A DNA stretch of 64,000 bases from Takakia lepidozioides (taxonomy: Eukaryota; Streptophyta; Takakiopsida; Takakiales; Takakiaceae). A program made the translations under genes and the position numbers. The notes beneath the pieces are model-generated. The model made no database searches. It saw nothing but the letters and a program-made list of their open reading frames with translations, and was not told the DNA's origin. Shown one piece after another: positions 1 to 11,916 of this stretch. How positions within the stretch are numbered: position 1 is the stretch's first letter; every line of letters begins with the position of its first letter. The stretch is taken from the NCBI GenBank assembly GCA_030704615.1, contig CM060733.1, positions 37,076,001 through 37,140,000 of the forward strand. Reading direction: 5' to 3'.

Positions 1-897
1 TAGCCTTTGTCAGCTAGGTCTTAGAACTCAGTAGGAATTCAGGTCAGCTGGCCTAGCTCCTATGACCAACATGCTTCAAATGGCTGTGTCCGGAGGCACT
101 CGTACAATAGACCCCTCTCATGCAGCCCCTTGTAGGTGAGGAATCCAATCATCTTCGTCCTGATCGATTGCGGATGTGGCTCGCAGGGAATGTCCTCAGC
201 AAGAAAGCCATATGCAGGTGCAGGGGAGGGTGCTGCATCTGGGGCTGCTCTTGGACTTTTGGCAGGGCCAGCAGCTCCGATTGCTGTACCCGTAATGGCA
301 ACTTTTGGGGCATTGATAGGGACAGCAAGCCAGGCAATGCTTGACACTGAGAGTGAGCTGCTAGCCCGATCAGAAACTCGTGATTATCATCTCTCCAGCC
401 CTAATGATCACCTGAAGAGTCCAATGGAGGGAACAACTGGGAGATTTATCGCTGACTTTCACCTGATGTGGTGGGATAAGGTGAGGAATCATCACAAAAC
501 ATAGAAATTTGTAGACTGTGGACCCTACACCTTCAGTATTTTCTGACATTTAGACAAGAATATTCCAGAATCTCTTCAAGCAACAGGTTGTAGAAAAATG
601 TTCGTTCCTATGTGTTAACTAACAGGGAAAAATCTCAGTATTATGGCAATTTGAACCTCAGGTCTTTCACAGATGATATCTTCTCCTTTTCCTCTTAGGA
701 TTCTTCTTCCTGTTTCGATAAGACATTTCTTCTTTGTTCAAAAGGAGTTTGTCATCACCTACATGGATAAATGTACAAATAATAGTCAGTTTAGTTTCTA
801 TTTCCAGGGAACTTTGCAGGCATGTGTTTAGAGACAAAAATCTCTTCCAGTGACACTTTGCAGAATCATAAAAAGCGGCTATCTGTGCATGATCCAG
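1..897. other. No supported gene; left flank of the VPS13-like exons
   Basis: I see no exon here that I can name. A short open frame at 136-504 on the + strand encodes a Gly/Ala-rich hydrophobic stretch of roughly 30 residues that could be a membrane segment. It matches no family I recognise and has no clear splice sites. It may belong to the upstream part of the VPS13-like gene or be chance. Confidence 0.4.
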
Positions 898-3800
898 GGT
901 GCTCCTTGGAGCAAAAAATTTCAAGTGTCGATTTGGCGCCCAGTTGCGCCCACAGGGTACGTAGTTTTCCCTTGCATGTGCCTGACAGAGGATAATAACA
1001 TTGTGCCACTTGGTTTGGATAGCGGAGATGGCAATGGGAGTGAGCGTAATGAGGCCCACTACCATTGCAGAAATCTCACCCCAATGGATTTCATTCCCCA
1101 AGGAAGCCCACAGATTCCCTTCTTTTATCATAAAATAATTGCAAATAAGTGGGAGAGAACAAAAAAGACGAACTTACATCCACAGTAGGCCAGAAGGAAC
1201 CAAAGGTGGGGCAGAGCGAGGCAGGGGGGAGTAGAGCAATGAACCACAGAAACCAAAGAACTCTTCAGTGGTTGCACGGAGGCAGAATGGCTCATGCAGG
1301 TAAGCAGCTAGTCAAATGAAATGAAATGAAATGGTGCTTTATAACGTCCGCGGAAAGGTCATAGAGCTTATGGGACAAAATGGAAGAAAACATGAGAGAG
1401 GAACAAATCCAGAAACCACAATTAATGTTCTAGCGAATGTCTAAGGGTGAAGGCCTCGTGCAGGTAGGCTGCCAAGCATTTTTTATCCTCATAGTGGAAG
1501 ACATCAGTGAGAGTTTGGGTTCCACTGAATAAACAGTGGAATCTCCCACGGATGTCGTAGTATAGAGGGCAGTAGAAGAAGAAGTGTTCTTCAGTTTCAA
1601 TTTCCTTGCTGCGCCCTATGCAAGCTGGACATAGGCGGTCCTCCCGTTGCAGGTTTTCCCATCTGCCAGTCTCTATCCGTAGGTTGTGGGAACCCACCCT
1701 GAACCGCCCCAATGCCCTCAGGAGGGAAGGAGATAAGGATGCTGAAAGGTAATTTGGTCTCAAGATTCTATCATCGCGGAGCACCAAGAATGTCTCTCGA
1801 TAGAAGTGGAGCTTTGTCGTGAGATTGGGTAGCTTCCAAGTTCTCTTGACATGTAATTCCATAAGCTCTCTCCTAATGAGTCTGTTGCGGTCATGTCTGG
1901 ATGTGATGTCCACCTCATCTGGATTCATTGGTAATAGGAAAGCAGTAGAAAGTCTGTTACGTTGAAATAAACTGTCCACTCGAGCATACCAGGAGTTCCT
2001 GAAACCTGCAGCTTTGAGCCTCATAGATGTTGTGAGGGCCCTTGCCACGAGCCCCTTGGGTGGAAGGGCCTGTAATCTATGGAGAAAGATTGTAAGCCGG
2101 AAGAGGGCCTCGGATTGCAATGGTACACATGCGAACTCTGCACCTAGGATCTGAGATGGAGTTGTGCTCCTGGCGCCAAGCATTGCTTGGAGAAAAGATG
2201 ACTGTAATGGCTCCAAATTCTTTTCCCACCAGGAGACAGGGACACCAGGTGCCCAGAACTCACAACCATAGATGGTAGCAGGGCTGACGACAGTGTCAAA
2301 CAGCCACTTTTTGGTTGGGGGATGACGCAGATGTATTTGCTTGCATTTGGCCTGAAGGCGGACGGAGGCCGCCTTACCTTTAGTCAATCTGTCCAAGGCA
2401 GTGGCTGCAAAGTGAAACTTGGGGGACTGGATAACCGGACCCAGGTACCGGTATGATTTCACAATCTCAATTTCCTGCTGGTTGAAGATGAATCTACGAT
2501 CAGCCTGGCCATTGAAGACCATGATCTTGGTCTTGCTAAGATTGACTTGCATCCCATAGTCTTTGCAGAACTGTTCCAAAATTTTGAGATGGCATTGCAG
2601 GAAAACCGGGGATTGTGCCAAAAGGGCAACATCATCAGCGTAGAGGAGATCTGATTGTGTTGGTCCCCATCCAATGGTACCCCAACCCCATGGTTTTTTG
2701 ATATGTAACTCTCCAAGGCGTCAATGTAGATCCCGAACAGGGTAGGTGAAAGGAGGCAGCCCTGTTCGACTCCAATGTTGCTGTGGACCTCGGCTGAGAA
2801 TTCACCAGCGACGTTGACCATGCCAGTGACAATCTCATACATAGAAGAGATGGCACAAAGGATGTCTGGAGGGACTTCCACTCTATGGAGCCGTTGGAAG
2901 AGAAGGTCCCGAGGAACTGAATCAAAGGCTTTGTGAAAGTCCACGAAGCAAACATAGACCATTCTTTTGTCATAGCGTGCACTTTCCACCATAGCCTGAA
3001 GAGTGAAGATGTGGTCAATAGTGGATCTGTTGCGACGGAAACCAGCCTGTCCCTCAGCACGAATGCGAGAGGACTCAGCCCAATCATCCAGTTCCATGGC
3101 CACTACTGCCCCAAACAGTTTAGCAAGTACCGAGGACACCATGATAGTACGATAGTTGGTCAGTGTGAGCCTGTCACCGCTCTTGAAGAGTGGGTGGATG
3201 ATGCTCTTTGTCCACTCTGTTGGAAAGCCCCGTTGCACTACCTCATTGAAGAGGTTAGCTATAAAAGGGGCTAAAAGTAGGGGCAGCATGCTTGATGAAT
3301 TCACTCTGAAGTCCTGAAATGTCCACTGCTCTGCCATTTTGCAGCTTCTTGATTGCCTTACTGACATTGGCCGTAGTAAAGAGAGAGAAGTGAAGGGGTT
3401 TAGAGGTTATAGGAGAGGGAGTTTGGGTTGGGGAATGGTACAAAGACTGTGCATACTCATGCCAGACGTGAATGTCAGTGATTGGGGGAGGGTCTCTATG
3501 AGGTTTAAGGAGGGACCAAAAAGAACGAGGAGAAAATCTGATTTTAGCAAGGAAAGAAGATTGCGACTTGATAGTGTAGGCTCTCTTTTTGGATCTAATG
3601 AGGGACTTATAGTGCTTAAGAGCAAGAGTAGTGGACTCTGGAGAAGAATTGGTATCAAGTAGTAAAGATATGATGTGACATCTAGCAGTCTTGCATTCCT
3701 CATCATAAAATGGTGCATAACGACGAGTGGAGAAGGGTGAGGAGGTAGATGGAAGGGTGACGGGAAAGGATCGCAGGGCTGAGTCCCAAAGGGCTTGAGT

Positions 3801-6455
3801 AAGATGTGTGGCCTTGTCATTAGGAGATGGTAGATGTAGAATGGAGGGGAGGGTTGACGCTAGGTATGTTTCATACTCGGCGTCGTGTAAGTGAGAGAAA
3901 GGGGTATTAAAGTGGATACGTGGGTGTAAGGGAAGAGAAGCAGAGGGGACCTTCACGGGGGGGGGGGGGGGGAGATGGAAGGAAATGCAAAGGAAAGGCA
4001 AGAGTGATCAGAATCCGGGTACCTCGTGATGTAAAAGGTGCTTATTCTATCAGACTTGTTGGGGCTCCCCAAGAGATAGTCAACCACGCTCTGGCCCTTG
4101 TACGTGTGGCAAGTGAACTGGCTGGAGGATTTGAAATTGGTTGTTCCATTGTAAATGGCAAGCCCCTGAGTTTCACAAAACTTGAGTAGATGGTGACCGT
4201 AGCTTGTGATTTCGCGAGAGGAATCTGCACTTTGCCTCTCCAATTCCGTATGCGAGCGTTGGATGTGTAGAGGATCCGTGTGGTCGAAGGTGGGGGCCTG
4301 TAGTGATCCTGTACGGGCGTTGAAATCTCCAACCAAGAAAATGTCCGTGTGTGGGGTACGGAGACGGGCCATATCGTCTTCCAATGGAACATATGGTGAA
4401 TCTGTTCGAATATGTAGGCCACTGTGCGGAGATGCAGCCGGAGCAAAATAACATCCCGCCAGCAGGATGTTGTAGCCTTTTATGTGACACCAAATGTACC
4501 TTGCCAGTGGGTCTTCAAGAGATAAACTTCATATTGCCCACAGTCAGCCCTGAAAGGGCCCATCAGACAAAGTAGAAAAACCAGAAAAACCCACATAAGA
4601 GTACACCAAACATTGCCCAAACATGAAGTGCCCCAGGCAGGTAAGGTAACAGATTCTTTGGGTCCTTAAGACACACAAAGCAGGAAAGCAACTATATAAC
4701 GTCCACAGAATGCCGTGGGAGGCCTAGAAGGGCAGAGAAGGTGGTCGACCTGCTCTGTTGCATTTCTGTAGTGACTTGCTTTGCCAGAGTCTTCACTATG
4801 GAGGTCTGATGGAGGTATTCTGTTTGGAAGTCTGTTCTGGCGGGTTCCCCTTTTCTTCCCCAAAGGAAAGAAATGAAATGAAATGAAGGAAATGAAATGG
4901 TACTTCAAAAGAAAGAAAGGACAATAAGAAACTATTGGTACATCTAGTTTGCTGTGGTTTAGTGCACTTATTATTCAATTCTTGTTCAAGACCCATCTCC
5001 TCTGTTGGTGTGCAGGATTGCAGTCGGTAGTTCTTTGATAAGATATCTTCTGAAAGTCATACCTACATTATCCTAATGCCTGTGTGATAGGTGTATGTAT
5101 GTCCATATGCTCAGATAGTTTTCTGCTATTTCTGAAATTTCCACTTCATGATTGACATCCAACTTCTGTTGTCACAGCATTTCAACATATTGGCAGCTTG
5201 GGCAGAGACAAAGCATGTGCATTGGGGGGGCGCATGGAGATTTTTGGTCAGATAGTCACGTAGAATCTTCCCTTTTATCAGCCTTAGATTTCATGTTTTA
5301 TGAGAGAAACCTTCAACATCATGAGCTAATACTAAAAAGCTTCCCTGCAGGTATGTGTTGGTTGGAGATGTGGTGCAGTCCTGCCATGACCCGCCTGACA
5401 TGGCTATGGTGTACCGCAATAATCATGATGGACAATTCTCACTGCCTGAAGGCTTTGACCTGGTATTCAATGAACTCATTTTCTGTGTTCAAGTCTTGAA
5501 TTCGTACAGCCAATGGTAGGTGTTGATGACCTTCATAAAAAATGTGGGCGCGTTGCTGAAACAAGCGTAAATTATGGTGTCTCTTGACCACGTAGAGCTA
5601 CTGCCTTCCGGTAAAAGGCGGACACCTTTATGACATCCTACATGTGGTTTGCATCCACAACCACTAGTGAAGCGGTGTATGCCCTTACCACTGCTAAATG
5701 TTGGTTGTCCAATGACCTTCTTACAGTTAAATTTAAGACCCTGCCTTAACCCTCCACCCTCCTACAGCCTGTGACGTGTGCTTGAGGCTGCCTTCTTTCT
5801 TTGTCAAGATTCTGTATCTTTTGGGATTTTACCCCACTGCATCTTATTGATTAACAGCTTACTCCAGTCGCATGTCAAGCTTCACATTTGGAATTACATG
5901 TAGTTGTACTAGTTGGAGTTGTTCGATATGGGTTGTGAACAAAACTTCATTTTCTCGTCATAGCACTGGCCAAAATGATCATGAACATAATTTGAAGTAC
6001 AGGAACCGTTTACTGTGACTTGAATTTGAGACAGGGTGTTTGTTCTGTTTGATAAAGTCGAGGCTGTCTGAATAACCTCATTAGAAATGACATACACGAG
6101 TTTCATTGAAGTAGACAATGTGTGGTTTGTGGCTGATCAGGTATGGCGGGATACAGAGAGTGGCGCTAGAAAACCGGTAACAATCTGGCGACCACGTCCG
6201 CCACAGGGATATGTAGCAATCGGATGTGTGGTGGTTCCTGACTATTATGAGCCAGACCGGGCCATTGTAAGCTGTGTACGCCAGGATCGTGTTGGAAATG
6301 TTCCCCTTGGGCAGATTCCTCTCTGGAGGGATTACACAGGGGCAGCCCTCTGGCCTTGCAGCCTTTGGAGGGTGCAAAATGACTCCAGAACTTTCCTTGC
6401 CCGCCGGGACCACCAGGCTCCTCCATCCAATCTTGCTTTCACTGTGCTGAGCTAA
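898..6455 (+). CDS. VPS13-like intermembrane lipid-transfer protein, partial (three exons of the plant Vps62-like repeat region)
   Basis: Three exons join in frame: 898-956, 5351-5462 and 6141-6455. The junctions are ACAGG|GTACGT to CTGCAG|GTATGT, then GACCTG|GTATTC to GATCAG|GTATGG; the phases are consistent. The joined product has two copies of the IWRPxxPxGY..(V/I)G repeat typical of plant VPS13 proteins (VSIWRPVAPTGY, then VTIWRPRPPQGY), the linker GFDLVWRD, and the later element LWRVQNDSRTFLARRD. VPS13 proteins are very long bridge-like lipid carriers at membrane contact sites. Only about 160 residues of an expected several thousand are visible. The last frame ends in TAA just after LAFTV, where family members normally continue, so an unseen donor or a broken gene is possible. 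The first intron is about 4.4 kb because a LINE lies in it. The exon 1 acceptor (GATCCAG at 891-897) is my best guess. Confidence 0.72.
1422..3367 (-). pseudogene. LINE reverse transcriptase and C-terminal zinc finger, frameshifted
   Basis: Two frames cover this region. The upstream one (2459-3367) has the RT blocks LTNYRTI, GFRRNRSTIDHI, CFVDFHKAFDSVPR and GVEQGCLLSPTLFGIYID. The catalytic box YADDVALLAQ then appears in a different frame at about 2610-2645, so a frameshift lies near 2690. The downstream frame (1422-2621 and slightly upstream) has a maturase-like linker and ends in a zinc-binding motif of the form C-x2-C-x11-H-x4-C (CPAC...HFFFYC), as in the zf-RVT module of plant LINEs. The aspartates of YADD and FVDF are kept, but the split frame makes an active product unlikely. 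This is the enzyme that would prime and copy LINE RNA at the target site. Confidence 0.85.
3255..4495 (-). pseudogene. LINE AP-endonuclease (EEP fold) fragment and linker
   Basis: In the frame of 3953-4384, extended upstream without stops, the translation contains YNILLAGCYFAP, then VGDFNARTG, SVVDYLL and SDHSCL. These are the central and C-terminal motifs of the endonuclease/exonuclease/phosphatase fold used by LINEs to nick target DNA (GDFN, and the SDH histidine). The N-terminal catalytic part is not found. At 3957-3972 a run of 16 G (C in the coding sense) separates this frame from the linker frame 3255-4001, so homopolymer slippage is the likely frameshift. The linker leads into the RT. 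Confidence 0.75.
4511..5350. other. Rest of the VPS13-like intron
   Basis: No coding exon is seen. A second (GAAAT)n-rich tract lies at 4869-4899, and 4690-4712 resembles the LINE's own 3' end near 1340 (TATAACGTCC shared). A second, truncated LINE end may therefore sit beside the first. Confidence 0.45.
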
Positions 6456-8060
6456 AGAGAATTCTAACCACCAAAGTAGTTGGAGGGTGCATCCTCAATG
6501 ATGTGGCCATCCTTGAGGAGCATGTCTTCCGCACCTGGCTGCCTCCGGGGGGTATGTTTTAGGGTATTTGATACCCTCTTCCAGTTGGAACTGCAAACGC
6601 TGACGTGGAGAGATTGGTTGCTGACATCTGCTTATTTGTTCATAACACATTCAACAAGGGAACGAAGTTTCGGCGATATCAGGTTCAGTTACTTGAAAAC
6701 AGGAGCAGATTCGTAATGCAAATATGCGACAACAGTGAAGTGTGTGAAGTCTAAGATCTGAAAGGGGTCTCAGTGAGGGCGGCATTCTTTCATCATTCTT
6801 TTATGAAGGCTTGCAACTGTAAAGAGCACACATTTGTGGGAGAAAGCAAGCTTCGTTTTACTTACTGTAGTAAAGAGGTAGGGAAGGTATGGAAGTTTAG
6901 ATGTAGCAAGTCACAGTCGACAGACAATATAGAAGACATCATGTACTCTTCCTCTGAGAAGAAAGCATCAGTTCCCATTATGATTGCAAGGCTACAATCA
7001 AAGCTAAGTTTCCAGTGCTGGCTCAGTCTGGTCAGATTTACTCAGAATTGAGATGTATGGGTCGCTTGACCTTCTTGCTCATGTCACCACTTGATTCTTT
7101 TTGCACTGCGTTCATAGAGGAGTCTTTTTAGCCATGTATACACCTTCCTTTCATAGGCTTTTGATGAAGGCGCACTCACACAGGACAGAAATATGCGTCC
7201 ATCCCAGCTAGAGGGCACACCCAAGGCTACCAGTGTAATCCAAAGCCTTTTCTAAAATCCAACCGCGTGCCATCAAAAGGGTCGGTTAAGTCTGCCAATG
7301 TGGACTGCTTAATTACTGATAAAGCCAGACAAACAATGCACTGCCAGTCCCATGCATAGAAAAATACACAAGATTCGAAGTACTGCATAGACATGAGGAC
7401 TCAGGAGCTTGGGCACGTCATGAGCAATCGATATCAATAGGCATTCTCATGGTTGTAGAGTTTCAGTTGCATCCATCCCCCAGCTGTAGGAAGAAGTTTT
7501 TAACACCTAGTCCACCTAGTCCACCCTCTTCGCTACCAGCAACAGTCAGGAAAATTCTTACTGCTTGTGAGACACTCGCAAGACAAATCTACATTGGGAG
7601 TGCTTCTAAGATAGAATGCAATCAATAAAAATATCTCTCCCGAGATACAATTTACTCATCGTGCTCCAGTTTCAATCAAGCCAATCTTTTGAAAATTGGA
7701 ACTCGTCTGCCACAGCCGCAGCATCCCACCTACTACTATACAGTGATAATATACAAGGTCGTATGCTCAACACTCACCCAGCCATCCATGGCCAAGTTGG
7801 TTGGCAAAGAATGCTAAGCCATTGCTATCTACTTACACCACTCCCAGTAATACACTCCTCAAATTGACCCAGCTGGGGGGTCTGAAGGTAATGATGAGAA
7901 AGCTATGATCGGCCAAAAGTACACAGTGTAATTGAGGGATGTCCGCACTAACTACTAGTTACAAAACCGTTGATAGTCTCACTATCTCAACTGGTTGGAC
8001 ATTATGTTTGTTCTGTCCCTGAAGGCATTTGCGAGAGACCTTTGTGGAATATTGTAAGAA
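6456..8060. other. Intergenic; probable 3' UTR of the hydrolase near the right end
   Basis: No supported exon. A + strand reading at 6480-6545 (VVGGCILNDVAILEEHVFRT) looks protein-like and ends before a possible donor, but I cannot assign it. The segment just left of 8061 should hold the 3' UTR of the minus-strand hydrolase. Confidence 0.4.
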
Positions 8061-11000
8061 TCATTCGTCAATGAGAAGAGCTGACACAAAGGGAAACATG
8101 GCTGAAAGTACAGCTGCAGGACACTCCTCATGAGGGAGGTGACCACACCCTGGGATTGCCACCAGTCTCTGCACATGGTATGGCCCGAAGAATTCATCAG
8201 TAAAGAATATTGACCTTATTTGCTCATAGACCACCCACTAATTCATTGCGACTTGATTATCTATCGCTGGAGTAGCTTACACATTTGTTAATGCCAAGTT
8301 GGTGTGTCAGTCAGCAAAGATACTTACAGAAAGAGGGAGCTGGGATGTGAGGGATTGAGCAGTCTTGAGTGGAACCAAGCGGTCTTGGACACCAGCCACA
8401 ACGAGAGCTGGCAGGTTGGCTACGCACCGCACAAGCTCAGCTGCACTGGTGCTGGTCAGTATTGAGCTTGTCATGGAGGCCTTGCTCACCTCTGCCAGCG
8501 ACTTCTCCCAACCTTCGACATGTAATGGTGCCTGCAAAACCATCTTCCACATCAATACTGCAAATCAACACTGATCGTGCTCCTATAGGTAACATGGAAG
8601 GTCAGTGTTGTTGGCAAGGCACTTAACAGACAACATCTACAGAAAATATGGGACGAGCTACTAGTTGAAAAATGAGTACATCCATTATAGCCCATATATG
8701 GGGTGTCACAGTTTAGAACAGAACACTACAAACACTGAAAACTGCAGTGTGCTTGTAAACAAGTTAAGCTCAGCTTCAACCTATACTGAAGAATGCCTTC
8801 CAAAATAGAGCAGACAGACAGGGTTGAAGCAACCAAACCTTGTAGAGATCCAGTGTCTCTGAAGTAAGCTTTGATGCATCATGCCAAGCTCTGCGGGTGG
8901 TCACCTGCCCAATCTCTGAACGGAGCAATGACCGCAGCATGTGGCGGCCCAGTGACATGTGCAAAAGTGCTCTTGCAAATGGCGGAACCACTTCTCTTGA
9001 TAAACTTACACCAATCAACACTAACCCCTTCACTTCCACCTGTTTGCGGCCAGACAGAGGGGACTTAGTTCTCTGGCATTCCACTCCACTTCCTTGCACT
9101 CTTTGGACACACTATCCAGTGCCTCAAGATGACTTGGTCTCAAGATTTGGATCTAACAAAGACCTTACATTCAAACACAGAGGGATACAACTAGGTGCAC
9201 TCATCACAAAACAAGTGAACGTGCTTACGCAGTATAAGTAAAACAACAATTAAAGATAAAATCCCAGCCCTCTCCGGTCGACTCCGTGAATGTGACTTTT
9301 GCAAGCAGTCTTTTCCTTTGACAGTCTCTTCACAGGTCTCAAGCACCTTGCTCTATAGAGCCAGGAATTGTTTAAGGCAGTAGAAACCAACCTGAATAGA
9401 GTCTTTGGATTTCAAGGCCCTGGCAGCAGCCATGAGAGCAAGCAACCCACCATCCGCATGACCCACAAGCACCACTGATGTTAACCCCAACTCCTGACAG
9501 AAGGCAAAGAACAAATCCACCTGCATCCACAATCATGTTATTGCCTATATGTACATCATGCACACCACAAACAGAATCAAAGGAAGGCATGCTTACAAGT
9601 GATTAAAGCGAAGATTAACACAGAAACGGAACTGTAACTATCTTTGCTGGTCTGCTGCAACAGGTATTCTATAAAAATCGGTCTCACCTGAGGATGACAA
9701 GAGAGCTACACTTGTTTTGTGGGTGGTCTCTACTCAGACCTTGACGACTAGCTTAGACAATATTTGCAATCCAATACAGAGTCACAGAGTTGGTTGTTCC
9801 AAGAAAATTACAGACCCCAGGGATATTGTTTGACATCTCTACAAGAGTTGGAGGTATCAAGTGTGGAAGCGCATCTAACAAGACTTAGGCATTTGGGGTG
9901 GGGGATGTTACGAGAAAAATATTTAAAGAGAGGAAGAACTTTGACCAATGTACCTGTGTGTGAAGGTCATACGGATTTAGAAGCCCCTTCTGTTCCCACT
10001 CAGATCTTCTGGGCCTTGAGGTCAGCCCCCATCCTGGCCGATCGAAAGCAACAACCCGACAACCAACCTGCCTGGCAACAGCACCCATTACGTGCCGCCA
10101 AGAAAACACGCCACCCCCAAACCCGTGAAGAAGGACCACTCCTGTGCCTTTCTCATACACTGATTTTTGGGACAACTTACACTCCCCTTGCCCTGGCTTT
10201 GATGGCCTAGCTGGTAACTCAGACATACCGCCTGCCATTTCTTGGTTTGACATCTGCTGCACTATTGCTGGCCATCCGTTAAGTCGCAAGGAGTTTATTG
10301 ACCCGGTAGATGAACTGAACGAAGAAGCAAAGTTCAAATCAACAGCTGAACTGCTTAGTAATGGTGTGTGAATGTTAGTGTTGATGGAGCCATTAGTGGG
10401 CATCTTAGCCAAGGGGTTCCATGTTGTTGGAAAGGGCTGCACTGAAACGTTAGAAGTCAACAGCTTAAAGGATTGATATTGGTCATGGCCTGCAAATGTG
10501 CCAAGTAAGGCATCATTGGGTTTAAAACTTCCTTCAATGGACTTGTAATGTAGCAGCAGTCCTTTACACTCCATGAAGATGCTGTCTAAATCCGCCAACA
10601 TTCGGGCTGGAACATCATTGTCATCATCATGCTTGAATTGTCCCCCTGTGTTACTCTCCAAGTCATTTTTTCCAAAAAGCGAGGGTGAGGAGCCTCGAGG
10701 AATCCTTTGATATCCATTTGCAGTAATCTGAGACACAATCAAAAATAGTTCAATGCTCCAGTCCTAGGTCACCAAGGCAGCTGAAAAAGTGCCTAATTTC
10801 ATTTCGTTACAAGCAATGCAACTAATACAATCTAACTAATCCCACCTAGCTGGATATTTAACCCGGAGTAAGGCTTCTTAAGAGTCATAATAAGGAGTGG
10901 AAAGCACTGTAACAGGAACCTGAGCTTGGATGGGCCTCAAACTCTTCCATGATGTCACATTCATCCAGAGTTTCTAGCAAGGTAATCTGCATTGATAATG

Positions 11001-11916
11001 TCTTCCTGAAAAAGAAAGTTGAAATGCAGCACCACATTATTGTCAAAGAATCAACAAAAGCGACCAGTATGTAACTCACCGATTCAGAGTCTGTCCGGTG
11101 AAAACACAGCTTGCGCCGGGCTTGGCATCTTAACTTGTAAGCAACCACAATGTGCACAAGAGAAAACACTGCTGAAAGGGTCAAAAGCACAGGCAATATC
11201 CAAGTATGATGGTACACATTGACTTCTGCCACAGGTGTTGCATGGGTCACATGAGAGACTCTATACAAGAGTGCTTTAGCTGAGAGAAACACTGCGGTTG
11301 CAACTCCAGAAACAACTGTTACCCCCAAGTAGGGCCCGTGGCAGAGGCTCGGGACACCACACACAGAATATGCACCTGGAACAGGACTCCCTGTCAGTAA
11401 AATGTTGAATACTCGAAAGCAAAGGAAGAACTTACTTCCACGAAACATTGTCAGTATCCCTAATGCATCCACATAATTTGAGGGGAAAACAAACAAGTCA
11501 AGGGTGTATTGTGGAGGGGAAGTTATCTCAGAAGAGAGAGGGGATTGTTGACAGAAAGAGCAGATCTGTGCCTCCACAAAGCAATATTTGACAGTAAAAA
11601 ATATACAGAAAAGGATGAGAAACCGTGAGAAGGATTAAACATGCTTACAGATGGCTGCGAGCGAGCGAGCGAGAGAGAGCAGTGGAATATCAGCAAGAGA
11701 AGTCCGGAAGCTGTAAGTTGCCCAGTCAAGTCTGAAGGATAAACAGGATGTGCAGCACGTGAAGGTGGAGAGGACAGCACAAGGAATGGCTATGTCTGCA
11801 ATTGAAACCAGCAGGAGAAGCGAAGACCCGAGCAGTGATCCGACCATAACTACCATGAATAAGATAGTTCTACCTGCTCTCTTTAAGCTCTCTATGTTTC
11901 CCCTTTCTGCTGCCAT
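8061..11916 (-). CDS. Membrane-anchored alpha/beta hydrolase, seven exons
   Basis: The coding exons, in transcript order, are 11916-11649, 11375-11080, 10727-9954, 9520-9392, 9039-8839, 8531-8328 and 8168-8061. Every junction is GT/AG and in phase, giving 1980 bases and 659 residues, close to the roughly 650 residues of the plant family. Exons 1-2 encode hydrophobic segments (TILFMVVMVGSLLGSSLLLL, then a region with CHGPYLG and WILPVLLTLSAVFSLVHIVV), so the N-terminus is membrane-embedded. The hydrolase fold follows: VVLLHGFGGGVFSWRHV (oxyanion HG), VAFDRPGWG, then VVLVGHADGG, where the nucleophile elbow reads G-H-A-D-G-G. Aspartate sits at the usual serine position, as in epoxide-hydrolase-like branches. 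ALVVAGVQDRLVP supplies the acid loop and GCGHLPHEECP the C-terminal histidine. The substrate is unknown. The start ATG at 11914-11916 opens MAAERGNIESLKRAGRT. Confidence 0.93.

Larger units (their letters stand above)
1316..4510 (-). mobile_element. Degenerate non-LTR retrotransposon (LINE) in the first visible VPS13-like intron
   Basis: Read on the - strand, the element has an AP-endonuclease segment, a reverse transcriptase and a C-terminal CCHC-type finger, in LINE order. It ends, in its own 3' direction, at a short (ATTTC)n tail seen as (GAAAT)n at 1316-1333. It is antisense to the host exons. Several frameshifts separate the domains, and the 5' part of the endonuclease is missing or unreadable beyond about 4510. 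The clade cannot be named with confidence from motifs alone. Confidence 0.85.

Noticed and set aside
10144-10371. Open frames on the + strand across the hydrolase (9764-10371)
   Set aside because: They are shadows of the long - strand hydrolase exon 9954-10727.
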